Shown: positions 1 to 7,924, counted from the stretch's first letter. The stretch is DNA of 19,103 nucleotides from Candidatus Thorarchaeota archaeon MP11T_1 (GCA_002825515.1 PJET01000129.1:1-19103), one strand, 5' to 3'. Program-made: numbers and translations. Notes: generated from the letters alone by a model not told the origin.

Positions 1-1
1 G

Positions 2-76
2 ACATCCAAAAAGACGAACCAGGTTAAAGTTGAAATGCTAATAGAATACTTAATCAGAGCTCTCAAAAAAGCATAG
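2..76 (+). CDS. Possible 3' end of an unidentified gene (partial)
   Basis: This frame is open from the window edge to a TAG at 74-76. It encodes about 24 residues rich in Lys, ending in an amphipathic Leu/Ile/Lys stretch (LIEYLIRALKKA) that looks like the C-terminal helix of a real protein. I do not recognise the family. Archaeal MEMO genes often follow ribosomal protein or RNA polymerase subunit genes, but these residues do not look like the ends of S2, RpoN or RpoK. The open frame is short enough to be chance. Confidence 0.3.
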   Translation, partial: TSKKTNQVKVEMLIEYLIRALKKA

Positions 77-123
77 GATTACCTCTAACCAGCTCTACCT
101 GAAAGACGTTTGGGAAGAGACCA

Positions 124-140
124 AAGGCTTTTTTCACTGA
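124..140 (+). terminator. T-run, possible archaeal terminator
   Basis: A run of six T (129-134) lies downstream of the putative partial gene and upstream of the MEMO gene. Archaeal terminators are often simple T-runs without a stable hairpin. No strong stem is visible here, so this is only a suggestion. Confidence 0.2.
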
Positions 141-166
141 GTGACTATTAGGTCGTTGGGATTACT

Positions 167-1006
167 ATGGTTCGAATGCCAGTTGTTGCAGGACGATTCT
201 ACGAGGGAAAAGATGATCTACTTCAAGAACGCCTGAGGAACTGCTTCATGGGTTCTTTGGGTCCTGGTAGACTTCCAGATGGAGAACCAGGTTCATCAAG
301 GTTTCTAAAGGCAGTAGTTGCTCCGCATGCTGGTTACATGTACTCTGGGATGCCCGCTGCACATTCGTACCTTAGTGTTTTCGAGGATGGGATACCAGAA
401 CATATTGTAATGTTAGGACCAAATCATACTGGAATTGGGGCAAGGTTGGCTGTTTGCAATGATGACTGGCAAACACCTTTGGGCATTGCGCAATATGATA
501 GTGAACTCGGAGCCGCAATTGTCGAGGAAGATGAGTTTGCTTCATATGACTGTATTGCGCACAGCAATGAACACTCCCTCGAAGTACAAGTCCCATTTCT
601 ACAATACACATTTGGGCCGGGTGTAAGCTTTGTACCAATTTGCATGTCAGATCAATCATATAGCGTTTGCGAGTCAATTGGAATGACGTTGGCAAAACTA
701 GCACAAGAGATGGACGTCCTTGTTATTGCTAGCTCTGATTTCACTCACTTTGAATCAGCTGAAAGTGCACGCAAAAAGGACAATCAAGCATTAGAGTATC
801 TTGATTTCTTAGATCCAGAAGGATTTCTATCATTTGTTCGTGATCATAGAGTGAGTATATGTGGAGCAGGCCCAATTGCAGCAGCTATGGTTTTTGCAAA
901 AGAGAGAGGAGCAACACAGTTCAATGTCCTGAAGTATACAAATTCAGGAGATATAACAAAAGACAACTCAAGCGTTGTTGCCTACGTTTCAGCGACTATC
1001 ATTTAG
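167..1006 (+). CDS. MEMO1 family protein (AmmeMemoRadiSam system protein B)
   Basis: The 279-residue protein has the length and conserved landmarks of the MEMO family, which has a fold like class III extradiol dioxygenases. Visible motifs are PVVAGRFYEG at the N-terminus, APHAGYMYSG (His54), LGPNHTG (His87), EHSLEVQVPFLQ (His136), SSDFTHFE (His194) and ICGAGPI (Cys232). His54, His87 and Cys232 correspond to the metal-ligand positions known from human MEMO1. The molecular reaction of archaeal MEMO proteins is not settled; in many genomes they associate with AMMECR1 and a radical-SAM protein, neither of which is in this window. The ATG at 167 is used; a second in-frame ATG at 176 is an alternative start. 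The gene ends 10 bases before the convergent MFS gene, leaving almost no room for a terminator. Confidence 0.93.
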   Translation: MVRMPVVAGRFYEGKDDLLQERLRNCFMGSLGPGRLPDGEPGSSRFLKAVVAPHAGYMYSGMPAAHSYLSVFEDGIPEHIVMLGPNHTGIGARLAVCNDDWQTPLGIAQYDSELGAAIVEEDEFASYDCIAHSNEHSLEVQVPFLQYTFGPGVSFVPICMSDQSYSVCESIGMTLAKLAQEMDVLVIASSDFTHFESAESARKKDNQALEYLDFLDPEGFLSFVRDHRVSICGAGPIAAAMVFAKERGATQFNVLKYTNSGDITKDNSSVVAYVSATII

Positions 1007-1016
1007 TCTGAACGAC

Positions 1017-2315
1017 TTACTCTTCATCATCTTGCGATGATGCGACACTATCGACTGAATCACTGGGTATGAGGACTGCAGCAACAACGCCACCTGCTAC
1101 TGATACTGCACCAGCAATCATTAGGCTGATGCTGCTTGAGCCTGTATCATCGAAGACACGGCCGCCAATGAGTGGACTAACAGCATAAGCACTATTACTT
1201 ACTGCACCAAATAGCCCCATTACACTTCCATATGCGCTGGGGTCGGTCAAATCAGCAATCAGGGCTTGAATTGCGGGACCACGCATCGACATCCCTATTG
1301 AAAGGACGATTCCAGCAATTACGAGATCTATGATTGTCACAGATATCATGAACATGACCATGGAACCAGCTCCTATTAAAGAGCCAACTACTATGAGCCA
1401 CTTTCTGCCTTTCTTATCTGAGAGCTTACCAAATCCAATATTACCAAAAATCATCACTATTCCAATTACTCCAAAAAATGCTCCAATCTCAATAGGCTCA
1501 ACGCCTATATTGATCACAGCATCGAGCAGGAATGCAACTTCAAGAATTCCCATAGCAAACATATTAGCAAACATCGCGACTCCGAGTGCCCCATAACTGC
1601 CACGAGCTCTTGATAAGATTAGACTAAGTTTTGATATTGATTTTCGAAACGCCAAGCTTCGTGGTAGATTTTCATGAACATATGGTATTTTTCTTACGGG
1701 TTCCTGAACAAGCAAATAGACCATTGCCATGGTAACCATCGTAATAATAGCAGCAATAATGAAAGGCATACGAATTCCCAGAAACTGAGCAAGAACGCCT
1801 CCCAAAGTTGGACCAGCAATGAATCCAACCATGTTGCCAGTGCTCAAATATCCCATTCCGGTGCCTCGATTCTCAATTGTAGTCACATCAGAAACAAATG
1901 CGTTTGCGGCAGGGAAGAATCCTGCTGAAACAGCACCTTCTAATGCCCTTGCAGAAATCATTACGATGACATCCATGGCGAAAGCATAAACGACATTCGC
2001 AATAGCGAATCCAAGTAGAGCACTTATTAAGACCGGTTTTCGTCCAATCCTATCAGAGAGGCCACCTAGCGGACCAGCAAATATTATGCGGGATATGGCA
2101 AATGAAGAAGCTAGTACTCCAAGCTCAATCCCAGCCATTCCAAGTGATTCAATGTAGAATGGGAAGATGGGTGTAATAATGCCAAATCCTATCTGAAGTA
2201 CAGCAAGAGAAAATGCAAGCATCCAAACCTGATAGATTCCAGTTCTACTGGATGCATCTTCTTTTATGAACTGACTATCTTCATCTGTACTAAAGGTCTG
2301 GGTTTCGGGATCCAT
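1017..2315 (-). CDS. Major facilitator superfamily transporter, DHA1/multidrug-efflux-like
   Basis: This is a 12-helix membrane protein of about 432 residues. Two copies of the MFS loop motif are seen, GPLGGLSDRIGRKP between helices 2 and 3 and GFGKLSDKKGRKW between helices 8 and 9, as expected for a duplicated six-helix fold. Helix 5 carries the antiporter-like motif C (GFIAGPTLGG), which favours a drug/H+ antiporter-type exporter over an importer. The C-terminus is an acidic tail (SQDDEE). I start at the ATG at 2315; the frame extends upstream to a TTG at 2357 (446 residues) and includes a GTG, so the exact start is uncertain. It is the last gene of the minus-strand block that begins with the glycyl radical enzyme, so it might move a substrate or product of that pathway, but the sequence alone does not give the substrate. 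Confidence 0.92.
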   Translation of the reverse strand: MDPETQTFSTDEDSQFIKEDASSRTGIYQVWMLAFSLAVLQIGFGIITPIFPFYIESLGMAGIELGVLASSFAISRIIFAGPLGGLSDRIGRKPVLISALLGFAIANVVYAFAMDVIVMISARALEGAVSAGFFPAANAFVSDVTTIENRGTGMGYLSTGNMVGFIAGPTLGGVLAQFLGIRMPFIIAAIITMVTMAMVYLLVQEPVRKIPYVHENLPRSLAFRKSISKLSLILSRARGSYGALGVAMFANMFAMGILEVAFLLDAVINIGVEPIEIGAFFGVIGIVMIFGNIGFGKLSDKKGRKWLIVVGSLIGAGSMVMFMISVTIIDLVIAGIVLSIGMSMRGPAIQALIADLTDPSAYGSVMGLFGAVSNSAYAVSPLIGGRVFDDTGSSSISLMIAGAVSVAGGVVAAVLIPSDSVDSVASSQDDEE

Positions 2316-2379
2316 GTACAAAACACTCTTTGGCTCGCATAGTGTCACCCTTATCAAAGTTTACTAAAGGGATATCGAT

Positions 2380-2889
2380 TCATTTATCGATGATTACCTT
2401 TCGAACACCCCTAATATCTGCAAGTGTTTCTATCACCTTGCCTGACAAAGGTTCCTCTGTAATCACCTTCAAACAAGGTTCTTGATAAATCGCTACATCC
2501 TCTGCAAGTACCTGTCTAATTGGTATACCATATCCGGCTATTCTTGAGGTAACTTCAGACAGAATTCCCGGAGAACCAGGAGACTCGACAAAGATGGTTA
2601 CAACCCCATAGCCAAATACACTCTTTACTCTTTCAAGTGATGGGCCTGCAGGTCTTAAAAGAGAGAAGAACTCACAAAGCTCTTCATTCTCACAAATATC
2701 TTCGGTAGTTGCACGCACTGTACGACGGTCAATCCCTAAAGCAGAACCCAAAGACTTCAAAGGAATCCTGATATCACCACATTTGATAACACCTGGCCCT
2801 TCAACATGAAAGCCATGTCGAACAATTGCCTCAGCAACCTTCAGCCGTTGTGGAGATTCGCTGAGATAATCAACAATAGTACGCCACAT
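2380..2889 (-). CDS. HTH-ACT domain predicted regulator of amino acid metabolism (COG2150-like)
   Basis: The 169-residue protein has an N-terminal region of about 65 residues resembling a winged or simple helix-turn-helix (KSLGSALGIDRRTVRATTEDI, residues 45-65). The C-terminal ACT domain (residues 95-169) shows a ligand-loop motif at residues 102-120, including ESPGSPGILSEV, followed by IAGYGIPIRQV. This two-part layout is the archaeal family annotated as predicted ACT-containing regulators of amino acid metabolism; ACT domains usually sense amino acids. The ATG at 2889 is preceded by AGGTG about ten bases upstream, a good archaeal ribosome binding site. It sits 18 bases after the GNAT gene and ahead of the MFS gene on the same strand, so co-transcription is likely. 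Whether it regulates the glycyl radical operon is inference only. Confidence 0.85.
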   Translation of the reverse strand: MWRTIVDYLSESPQRLKVAEAIVRHGFHVEGPGVIKCGDIRIPLKSLGSALGIDRRTVRATTEDICENEELCEFFSLLRPAGPSLERVKSVFGYGVVTIFVESPGSPGILSEVTSRIAGYGIPIRQVLAEDVAIYQEPCLKVITEEPLSGKVIETLADIRGVRKVIIDK

Positions 2890-2907
2890 AGAGGAGCACC
2901 TTGCTAT

Positions 2908-3459
2908 TTATTCAATCAACTCTTTTTCCATAAGCACCTCATCTATTAGACCTTTGGGCATATTGAAGTGCTTCTTTCTAATACCGACAATACGATATCC
3001 AAGAGAATCATAGAGTTTTCTTGCAGCTTCATTATCATCGAAGGTGCTAAGAATGATCTTCGTATAATCCTTGGCCAAAGCTGCTTCCTCACCAGATTGC
3101 ATGAGGGATTTTCCAATACCGTTACTTCGACATTCTTTTCGGACAATTATCCCTAATTTTGCCACATGTTGAGAGGCATGCCATTCTTCAGGTTGAATTG
3201 ATAGATGTCCTGCATACTCGTGGTCGATGTGAGCAACTAGTAGAATCTCACGAGTGTGTCTTGTACGCTCAATCCAAGTCATCCAGTCAGATACATGAGA
3301 ATTGGGAGTAAAAGTTGGGAGCCACATATGTTCCTCAACAACAGTTTTGAAGCCTTGATGTAAATGACTTGCATCTTCAGTTTTTGCTTCCCGCACAGTG
3401 ATTACTCGACCATCTTTAGCTTTATACTCCCAAACTTGCAAGCATCGCACCGAGTGCAA
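2908..3459 (-). CDS. GNAT family N-acetyltransferase
   Basis: This single GNAT domain has about 183 residues. The acetyl-CoA-binding motif A is clear: LGIIVRKECRSNGIGKSLM (residues 102-120), where R-x-x-G-I-G forms the pyrophosphate loop. It is followed by the C-terminal signature DDNEAARKLYDSLGYRIVG (residues 141-159), typical of RimI-like acetyltransferases. The acceptor substrate cannot be inferred; protein N-termini, amines and antibiotics are all possible in this superfamily. No ATG occurs near the N-terminus; the longest frame begins at a TTG (3459), with a GTG at 3450 and another TTG at 3441 as alternatives, and the first ATG is 44 codons in, inside the domain. No convincing ribosome binding site precedes the TTG. 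It lies 46 bases downstream of the flavin-type gene in the minus-strand block. Confidence 0.87.
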   Translation of the reverse strand: MHSVRCLQVWEYKAKDGRVITVREAKTEDASHLHQGFKTVVEEHMWLPTFTPNSHVSDWMTWIERTRHTREILLVAHIDHEYAGHLSIQPEEWHASQHVAKLGIIVRKECRSNGIGKSLMQSGEEAALAKDYTKIILSTFDDNEAARKLYDSLGYRIVGIRKKHFNMPKGLIDEVLMEKELIE

Positions 3460-3505
3460 GACGTTCAGAGGTTAGAAAAAGGGTTTTGGTCTGACAAAAA
3501 TTCAG

Positions 3506-4345
3506 TCACTGCTCTGGTGTCAGCATGGGAATATCAACCCTGACACCAGGTCTAGGGAGAGAGCAAGCATACACGCGATCAATCTCGATATATCCAGTTG
3601 AATCGTTAATCGCTCTGAAATTGCCCTTCAGTTGAAATGCTGCAGGTTCAAGCGTAACAAGTGACACTGCAACTCGTGAACCATCTTTAATTGAAAAGCC
3701 TCTACGTTTTTCCTCTCCTCGTTTTAAGACAATCCTATTAGAGGAAACAGGAAGCATTCCAAACTCAGGAAAAACGATGGGGTAACCTTCCTCTGAAATA
3801 TAGGCGATGACTTTGACTGCAGCCATTCGCGACATTCGATTGAACACATTCAGGGGCATATTGCCCTCATTTGATTCTTGAACTGCTACTTTCCTACTTG
3901 CTAGTTTTGTTTTCAGAAATGCTGAGAGAACGTTCATCTTTGAAATGCTATACTTTTCACTTGTCCAGATAGCCTCAGCAACACCAGCACTTCGTGCATT
4001 CGTATATTGATTATAGCGAAATAGAGGAGTTTGTGCAATGAATTCATAGATTTCATCATTACGATGATACGACTCGAAATCAGCCTTGATTAACCAGCTG
4101 TCAAGATTTGTTGTGAAGACCAATATCGAGAATTGAGTGTTCCCATTGTTCAAGTTGCTCTTAGTCTTGTATGTAAGGAAGTCGCCATAAACTAGGGTGT
4201 TTCCTTCATATACAGTCCATGATAGGACAGGTACCACATTGGGTTCACCAGAAGTATCTTTTGTCGCCATGAATTTAGGTGTTTCAAATGTCATCATTGC
4301 ATCAATGAGATCTTGTTTCAATTTGGAATCAACCACAGGTTTCAA
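3506..4345 (-). CDS. Tandem FMN-binding split-barrel (pyridoxamine 5'-phosphate oxidase-like) protein
   Basis: The 279-residue protein looks like two split-barrel units in one chain. The first (about residues 15-100) has the strand pattern of PNPOx-like proteins: KFMATKDTSGEPNVVPV, then NTLVYGDFLTYKTKSNL (the usual phosphate-binding area), then QFSILVFT. The second (about residues 172-270) repeats it less strongly: AAVKVIAYISEEGYPIVFP, NRIVLKRGEEKRRGF, then SRVAVSLVTLEPAAFQLKG. Members bind FMN, F420 or haem and act as oxidases, reductases or redox sensors; which cofactor is used here is not visible. Its ATG lies 17 bases inside the end of the glycyl radical activase gene, so translation is probably coupled and a link to the radical enzyme is likely, for example as an electron donor or an oxygen-protection protein (inference). 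Confidence 0.72.
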   Translation of the reverse strand: MKPVVDSKLKQDLIDAMMTFETPKFMATKDTSGEPNVVPVLSWTVYEGNTLVYGDFLTYKTKSNLNNGNTQFSILVFTTNLDSWLIKADFESYHRNDEIYEFIAQTPLFRYNQYTNARSAGVAEAIWTSEKYSISKMNVLSAFLKTKLASRKVAVQESNEGNMPLNVFNRMSRMAAVKVIAYISEEGYPIVFPEFGMLPVSSNRIVLKRGEEKRRGFSIKDGSRVAVSLVTLEPAAFQLKGNFRAINDSTGYIEIDRVYACSLPRPGVRVDIPMLTPEQ

Positions 4346-5303
4346 TCTCCTGATTTTCTATATTGTCTATTTTTTTAGACCGCCTAGTCATACCTGACCA
4401 TACAACGTTTGAGAGACCTTCCGCTCTTGCCACTTGCGCAAGATGTTCCATAGTTTCAGCACTGACAAGGTCATAGTCTTTTAGAGGGTATTCTAGGCCA
4501 AACAGAGCATATTTGTCAATACACATCCGGTTAAATGCAAGTAAGTCATACCGCTCCACATTAGAGAGATGCTGACGCACATAGCGAGCGATAGCTCGAA
4601 TGTTTTCTTCATCATCAGTATGTTCAGGAATTATTGGAGTTCTAATCCAAATCGGTTTTCCACTCTCAGCAACGATATGGGCATTAGAGAGTACTAAGTC
4701 AAGTGGAACTCCAGTGAATTCCCTATGCTTCTTAGAATCCATGACTTTCAAGTCGTATAGAATCAAATCGACAAAAGGAAGAATATCTCTCAATACTTTC
4801 TCACTGCAATATCCACAGGTATCGAGTGCAACATGGACCCCTTCTTTCTGCAAACCTTTTGCTACATCAAGAGCAAACTGCGATTGAAATGTAGCCTCAC
4901 CACCTGAAAGAGTCACACCCCCATTTGACGTTTCAAAAAACACTTTGTCTCGAAGGAGTTCCTGAACGAGATCATCTGAAGTCCATGCTTTACCCATGAC
5001 TTTGACAGCGCCTGTTGGACATGCTTCTTCGCACGTTCCACAAACTACACATCGTTCCCTATCAATCTTCAAACCATCAGAGGTGAGGGTGAGAGCTTCT
5101 TCCGGACACACGCGAACGCAAGCTTGGTCACCAATACACTTCACTTCATACCATACCAAAGTGGCTTCGGGGCTGATTGTTTCGATGTTATGACACCAAG
5201 TGCAGGACATTGGACATCCCTTGAAGAAGACAGTCGTTCTGATCCCTGGACCATCCTCTGTCGAACAACGTTGAATATTGGTTATAATTCCTGAAGTAGT
5301 CAT
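4329..5303 (-). CDS. Glycyl radical enzyme activating enzyme (radical SAM, two extra ferredoxin-type clusters)
   Basis: This 324-residue radical-SAM activase should install the glycyl radical on the enzyme encoded just upstream. The N-terminus has STEDGPGIRTTVFFKGCP and the CxxxCxxC site (Cys30, Cys34, Cys37, with a Trp before the last Cys) for the SAM [4Fe-4S] cluster. A ferredoxin-like insert follows: CIGDQACVRVCP (Cys56, Asp59, Cys62, Cys66) and CVVCGTCEEACP (Cys85, Cys88, Cys91, Cys95). The SAM-binding GGE motif is at TLSGGEATFQ (residues 131-140). In the first insert cluster the second Cys is an Asp, as in Pyrococcus ferredoxin. The start ATG shares one base with the TGA stop of the glycyl radical enzyme gene (TGATG), showing tight coupling. 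The insert places it with activases of the glycerol/choline/decarboxylase type rather than the short PFL activase. Confidence 0.95.
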   Translation of the reverse strand: MTTSGIITNIQRCSTEDGPGIRTTVFFKGCPMSCTWCHNIETISPEATLVWYEVKCIGDQACVRVCPEEALTLTSDGLKIDRERCVVCGTCEEACPTGAVKVMGKAWTSDDLVQELLRDKVFFETSNGGVTLSGGEATFQSQFALDVAKGLQKEGVHVALDTCGYCSEKVLRDILPFVDLILYDLKVMDSKKHREFTGVPLDLVLSNAHIVAESGKPIWIRTPIIPEHTDDEENIRAIARYVRQHLSNVERYDLLAFNRMCIDKYALFGLEYPLKDYDLVSAETMEHLAQVARAEGLSNVVWSGMTRRSKKIDNIENQEIETCG

Positions 5304-7702
5304 CAGAGAGAATGCTCCGTTCTTGCTATGATTTCTTCCTGTAACTCTCTGCCGACCTGTGTAAAGAATGCATTGTACCCAGTCACACGAATCATAAGAT
5401 TGGAGTAGGCATCAGGATTCTTTTGAGCATCACGTAACGTTTCAGTATCAATGACATTGATTTGAAGGGCTGTCCCACCAACCTCATTGTATGCACGAAG
5501 TAATGCAGCAAGTTTGTCTATGTGTTCGGGGGTCTTAACCATTGATGGACTGATTGTGATTGTGTGAGAAGCTCCGTTGGGGATAGTTTCTAAGTTTAAT
5601 TTTCCAACTGATCGAATCGATGCTGTTGGACCATTAGAGTCCATCCCTTGAACCGCTCCTACGCCACCAGATAGAAATTCTCCTCGTCTTCGTCCATCAG
5701 GCGTAGCCCCGGTTAATGGAGCGAGTGGAATATAGTAGTTCCAAGACAAATAGCCAGCTCTGTATTTTCTTCCTGTGTAAGGATTCTCATGCTTGAAAGC
5801 TTCTTCAGCCCAGAAGACAGAAAGTTCACGAGCAATCTCATCCACGTAGTCATCATCATTACCGAACTTTGGAGCTTTGGATCTTAAGAGTTGACGAAGT
5901 TCCTCATATCCTTCGTAGTTTGATTCAATAGCTGCAAGTAATTCATCCATGGTCACACGTTTGTCATCAAACACCATTTTCTTTACTGCTGCAACTGAAT
6001 CAGCAAGGGTCGCAATACCCATTCCTTCAATGGTGTTGAAATTCCATGTAGTGCCTCCTTCATTGACATCTTTACCATTCGCTGCACAGTTGTCCATTAA
6101 CGCACTTAGATATGGGACTGGTTGGTATTTTGCTCGTAAAGTATCTGCCATGTTGCCTGCGTTAACAAGAAGTTCGATAATAGCCTTGAGCTGTGCTTTG
6201 ATTGCATTCATGAAATCATCAAATGTCTGGAAACTCCTAGGATCCCCAGTTTTTGGACCAAATCGTATTCCTGAAGTGGTATCTAGCCCATCATTCAGAG
6301 CTAATTCAACAGCTTTTGCTAGATTTACATTGACATCAACAGTATCAGACCGGTCATTTCCTTGCATGGTATTCTCTAGACATCCAACAATTCCATAGTT
6401 CCATGCGTCTTCACGCGGGACACCTTGCCACACGAGTCCATCAATGCTGTGTTCATCGAAATTCATAAGAAATGGAGAACCTTGCGCTCGAGATACAATC
6501 TCCGCAACTCGAATTAAGAAGTCTTGAGGGGTGTTCCGGTGTAATCTAATATTGGGCTTTGGCTCAAATAGGTTCATTTCTTCGATTACTTCGAGTGTTA
6601 ACCAAGTAAGGTCGTTTGTGAGGTCCTCCCCATTCGGTCCACAGCCACTCAGAGTCATCAGCTGACCAAAACTCGAGTTTATACCTTGATTGATTCCAAG
6701 ACGTCCTTGAAAATCATAGACATAGTTATGCTTAATCCAATAACATTGAAGAAGCTCTTTTGCTTCCTCCCTTGAGAGTCGACCCTCCTCAATGTCTTTT
6801 TTGTAAAATGGATACACGTATTGATCCCAACGACCGTGAGAGAGTCCTGCACCAGGATAAGATTCAGCAGCCATTACGAGCATATGGACTATCCAAAGAG
6901 ATTGTAGTGCTTCCCAGAAGGTTGAAGGGACTTCCCAAGGCACTCTGGCGCATATTTCTGCAATTTTGAGAAGTTCTTCTTTTCTATCAAAATGTGGTTC
7001 ACTTTTAGCTAGTTCTTTGGCTTTCTCTGAATATCTGAAACCAACATCTCGAGCAGTTTCACAGCTAAGAATCAGCGCTTCAACAAATTCACGATGTTCT
7101 GGAGTGAGTTCGCTCTTGAGTAGAGCCGTATATTCTTCAGCTAAACCTCTCATTCCAACTTTCATTACCTTTGCATAATTGGGAATGAGATGTCCAGGAA
7201 TGGATGATCCAGTACCAATTCCATGTTCGTTCAATCTTGAAGTTGCTTTGAACCATTTTGACATCTCTTTGTTCCTTTTTTTCGTTTCAGACTTATTGAG
7301 AGATTTTGATAGAGCGGTGTTGAAATTGAACCCTACAATAAGTTCACCATCCAAGATTACCGCTGGTATGTACTTTGTCATCACTTCGTGGAAGAAAATA
7401 GCACGTCTCATTTCTAAACCATAGTTCCAATACCCACTTGGAAGATCGACTTTGACAGCCATTGCTTTTAGAGTCTGATTGATTGATGCGAAGAATGCAT
7501 AAAGAGCAGGTTCATTCGCCCAGTCATGAACCGAGTAAACTTCATCCCAATCTGTACCAGTGGTGAAAGCATATGGTTCGTTTGTTTCATCACGATCATT
7601 GAAGGAATAGAAATGGTTTCGTAATTTCCGAACTCGATTAGATAGTTTTTCAGACGGAGACCATATTTCAATCAAGGGTTTTTTCTTCTCATCAATCGTC
7701 AA
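5303..7702 (-). CDS. Glycyl radical enzyme (pyruvate formate-lyase superfamily), subclass unassigned
   Basis: The 799-residue protein has both catalytic signatures of the superfamily. The thiyl-radical Cys441 lies in IVGCLEN, with Glu443 two residues on as in dehydratase and decarboxylase types, and the radical-bearing Gly775 is in the C-terminal RVTGYNAFF loop. Pyruvate formate-lyase itself has adjacent Cys-Cys, so it is not PFL. Length is close to glycerol, hydroxyproline and propanediol dehydratases, but their common GCVEP is GCLEN here, and the preceding segment MNFDEHSIDGLVWQGV differs from the usual FNDE type. I therefore cannot assign a substrate. The start appears to be a TTG (7702): no in-frame ATG occurs before codon 81, an in-frame TGA lies about 40 bases upstream, and GGTGGTG sits about nine bases before it. 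It heads the minus-strand block with its activase. Confidence 0.95.
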   Translation of the reverse strand: MTIDEKKKPLIEIWSPSEKLSNRVRKLRNHFYSFNDRDETNEPYAFTTGTDWDEVYSVHDWANEPALYAFFASINQTLKAMAVKVDLPSGYWNYGLEMRRAIFFHEVMTKYIPAVILDGELIVGFNFNTALSKSLNKSETKKRNKEMSKWFKATSRLNEHGIGTGSSIPGHLIPNYAKVMKVGMRGLAEEYTALLKSELTPEHREFVEALILSCETARDVGFRYSEKAKELAKSEPHFDRKEELLKIAEICARVPWEVPSTFWEALQSLWIVHMLVMAAESYPGAGLSHGRWDQYVYPFYKKDIEEGRLSREEAKELLQCYWIKHNYVYDFQGRLGINQGINSSFGQLMTLSGCGPNGEDLTNDLTWLTLEVIEEMNLFEPKPNIRLHRNTPQDFLIRVAEIVSRAQGSPFLMNFDEHSIDGLVWQGVPREDAWNYGIVGCLENTMQGNDRSDTVDVNVNLAKAVELALNDGLDTTSGIRFGPKTGDPRSFQTFDDFMNAIKAQLKAIIELLVNAGNMADTLRAKYQPVPYLSALMDNCAANGKDVNEGGTTWNFNTIEGMGIATLADSVAAVKKMVFDDKRVTMDELLAAIESNYEGYEELRQLLRSKAPKFGNDDDYVDEIARELSVFWAEEAFKHENPYTGRKYRAGYLSWNYYIPLAPLTGATPDGRRRGEFLSGGVGAVQGMDSNGPTASIRSVGKLNLETIPNGASHTITISPSMVKTPEHIDKLAALLRAYNEVGGTALQINVIDTETLRDAQKNPDAYSNLMIRVTGYNAFFTQVGRELQEEIIARTEHSL

Positions 7703-7765
7703 ACAGCGGACACCACCAATCTGTTTAGAGAGATTACTATTTCACTCTAATAAGATTACATATTC

Positions 7766-7778
7766 TAATAAAAAGTGG
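7766..7778 (-). promoter_or_regulatory. Candidate TATA element for the glycyl radical operon
   Basis: Read on the minus strand this is CCACTTTTTATTA, a purine/CA-to-T-rich archaeal TATA-like box about 65 bases before the TTG start. Initiation 25 bases further on would give a leader of roughly 40 nucleotides. The whole intergenic region is AT-rich, so other boxes are possible. Confidence 0.25.
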
Positions 7779-7815
7779 AAAAAAGGAGATTTGAATATTA
7801 ACACCACACCAATGA

Positions 7816-7825
7816 ATTATATCTT
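7816..7825 (+). promoter_or_regulatory. Candidate TATA box for the surface-protein gene
   Basis: ATTATATCTT resembles an archaeal TATA box. Initiation about 25 bases downstream would start the transcript near 7845, just before an inverted repeat that covers the leader. The element also reads as a TATA-like sequence on the other strand. Confidence 0.3.
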
Positions 7826-7846
7826 GTACGACCATGCTACTGGCGC

Positions 7847-7920
7847 TAGCCTTAAAAGGATTACAACTTCTCGGGGGCCTTAACCGCCCGAAATCAGAGT
7901 ACTGGCTATCAGGAAGGCTA
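7847..7920 (+). promoter_or_regulatory. Possible structured 5' leader that could pair with the ribosome binding site
   Basis: TAGCCTT (7847-7853) is exactly complementary to AAGGCTA (7914-7920), and the latter includes part of the likely Shine-Dalgarno element AGGAAGG (7911-7917), eight bases before the ATG at 7925. Between them an inner hairpin is possible: TCGGG (7871-7875) with CCCGA (7887-7891). The nested arrangement suggests a folded leader that could mask the ribosome binding site. It matches no riboswitch class I know and the arms are short. Confidence 0.3.
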
Positions 7921-7924
7921 TAGA

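Noticed and set aside
372..704. Minus-strand open frames inside the MEMO gene
   Set aside because: They are antisense to a well conserved protein and have no recognisable domain or ribosome binding site.
5949..6398. 149-codon plus-strand open frame inside the glycyl radical enzyme gene
   Set aside because: It is antisense to the catalytic core of the enzyme and shows no protein-like motif; it is a shadow frame.
5303..7702. Calling the radical enzyme pyruvate formate-lyase
   Set aside because: PFL requires adjacent Cys-Cys at the active site and a short activase; here there is a single Cys with Glu two residues later and an activase with a ferredoxin insert.
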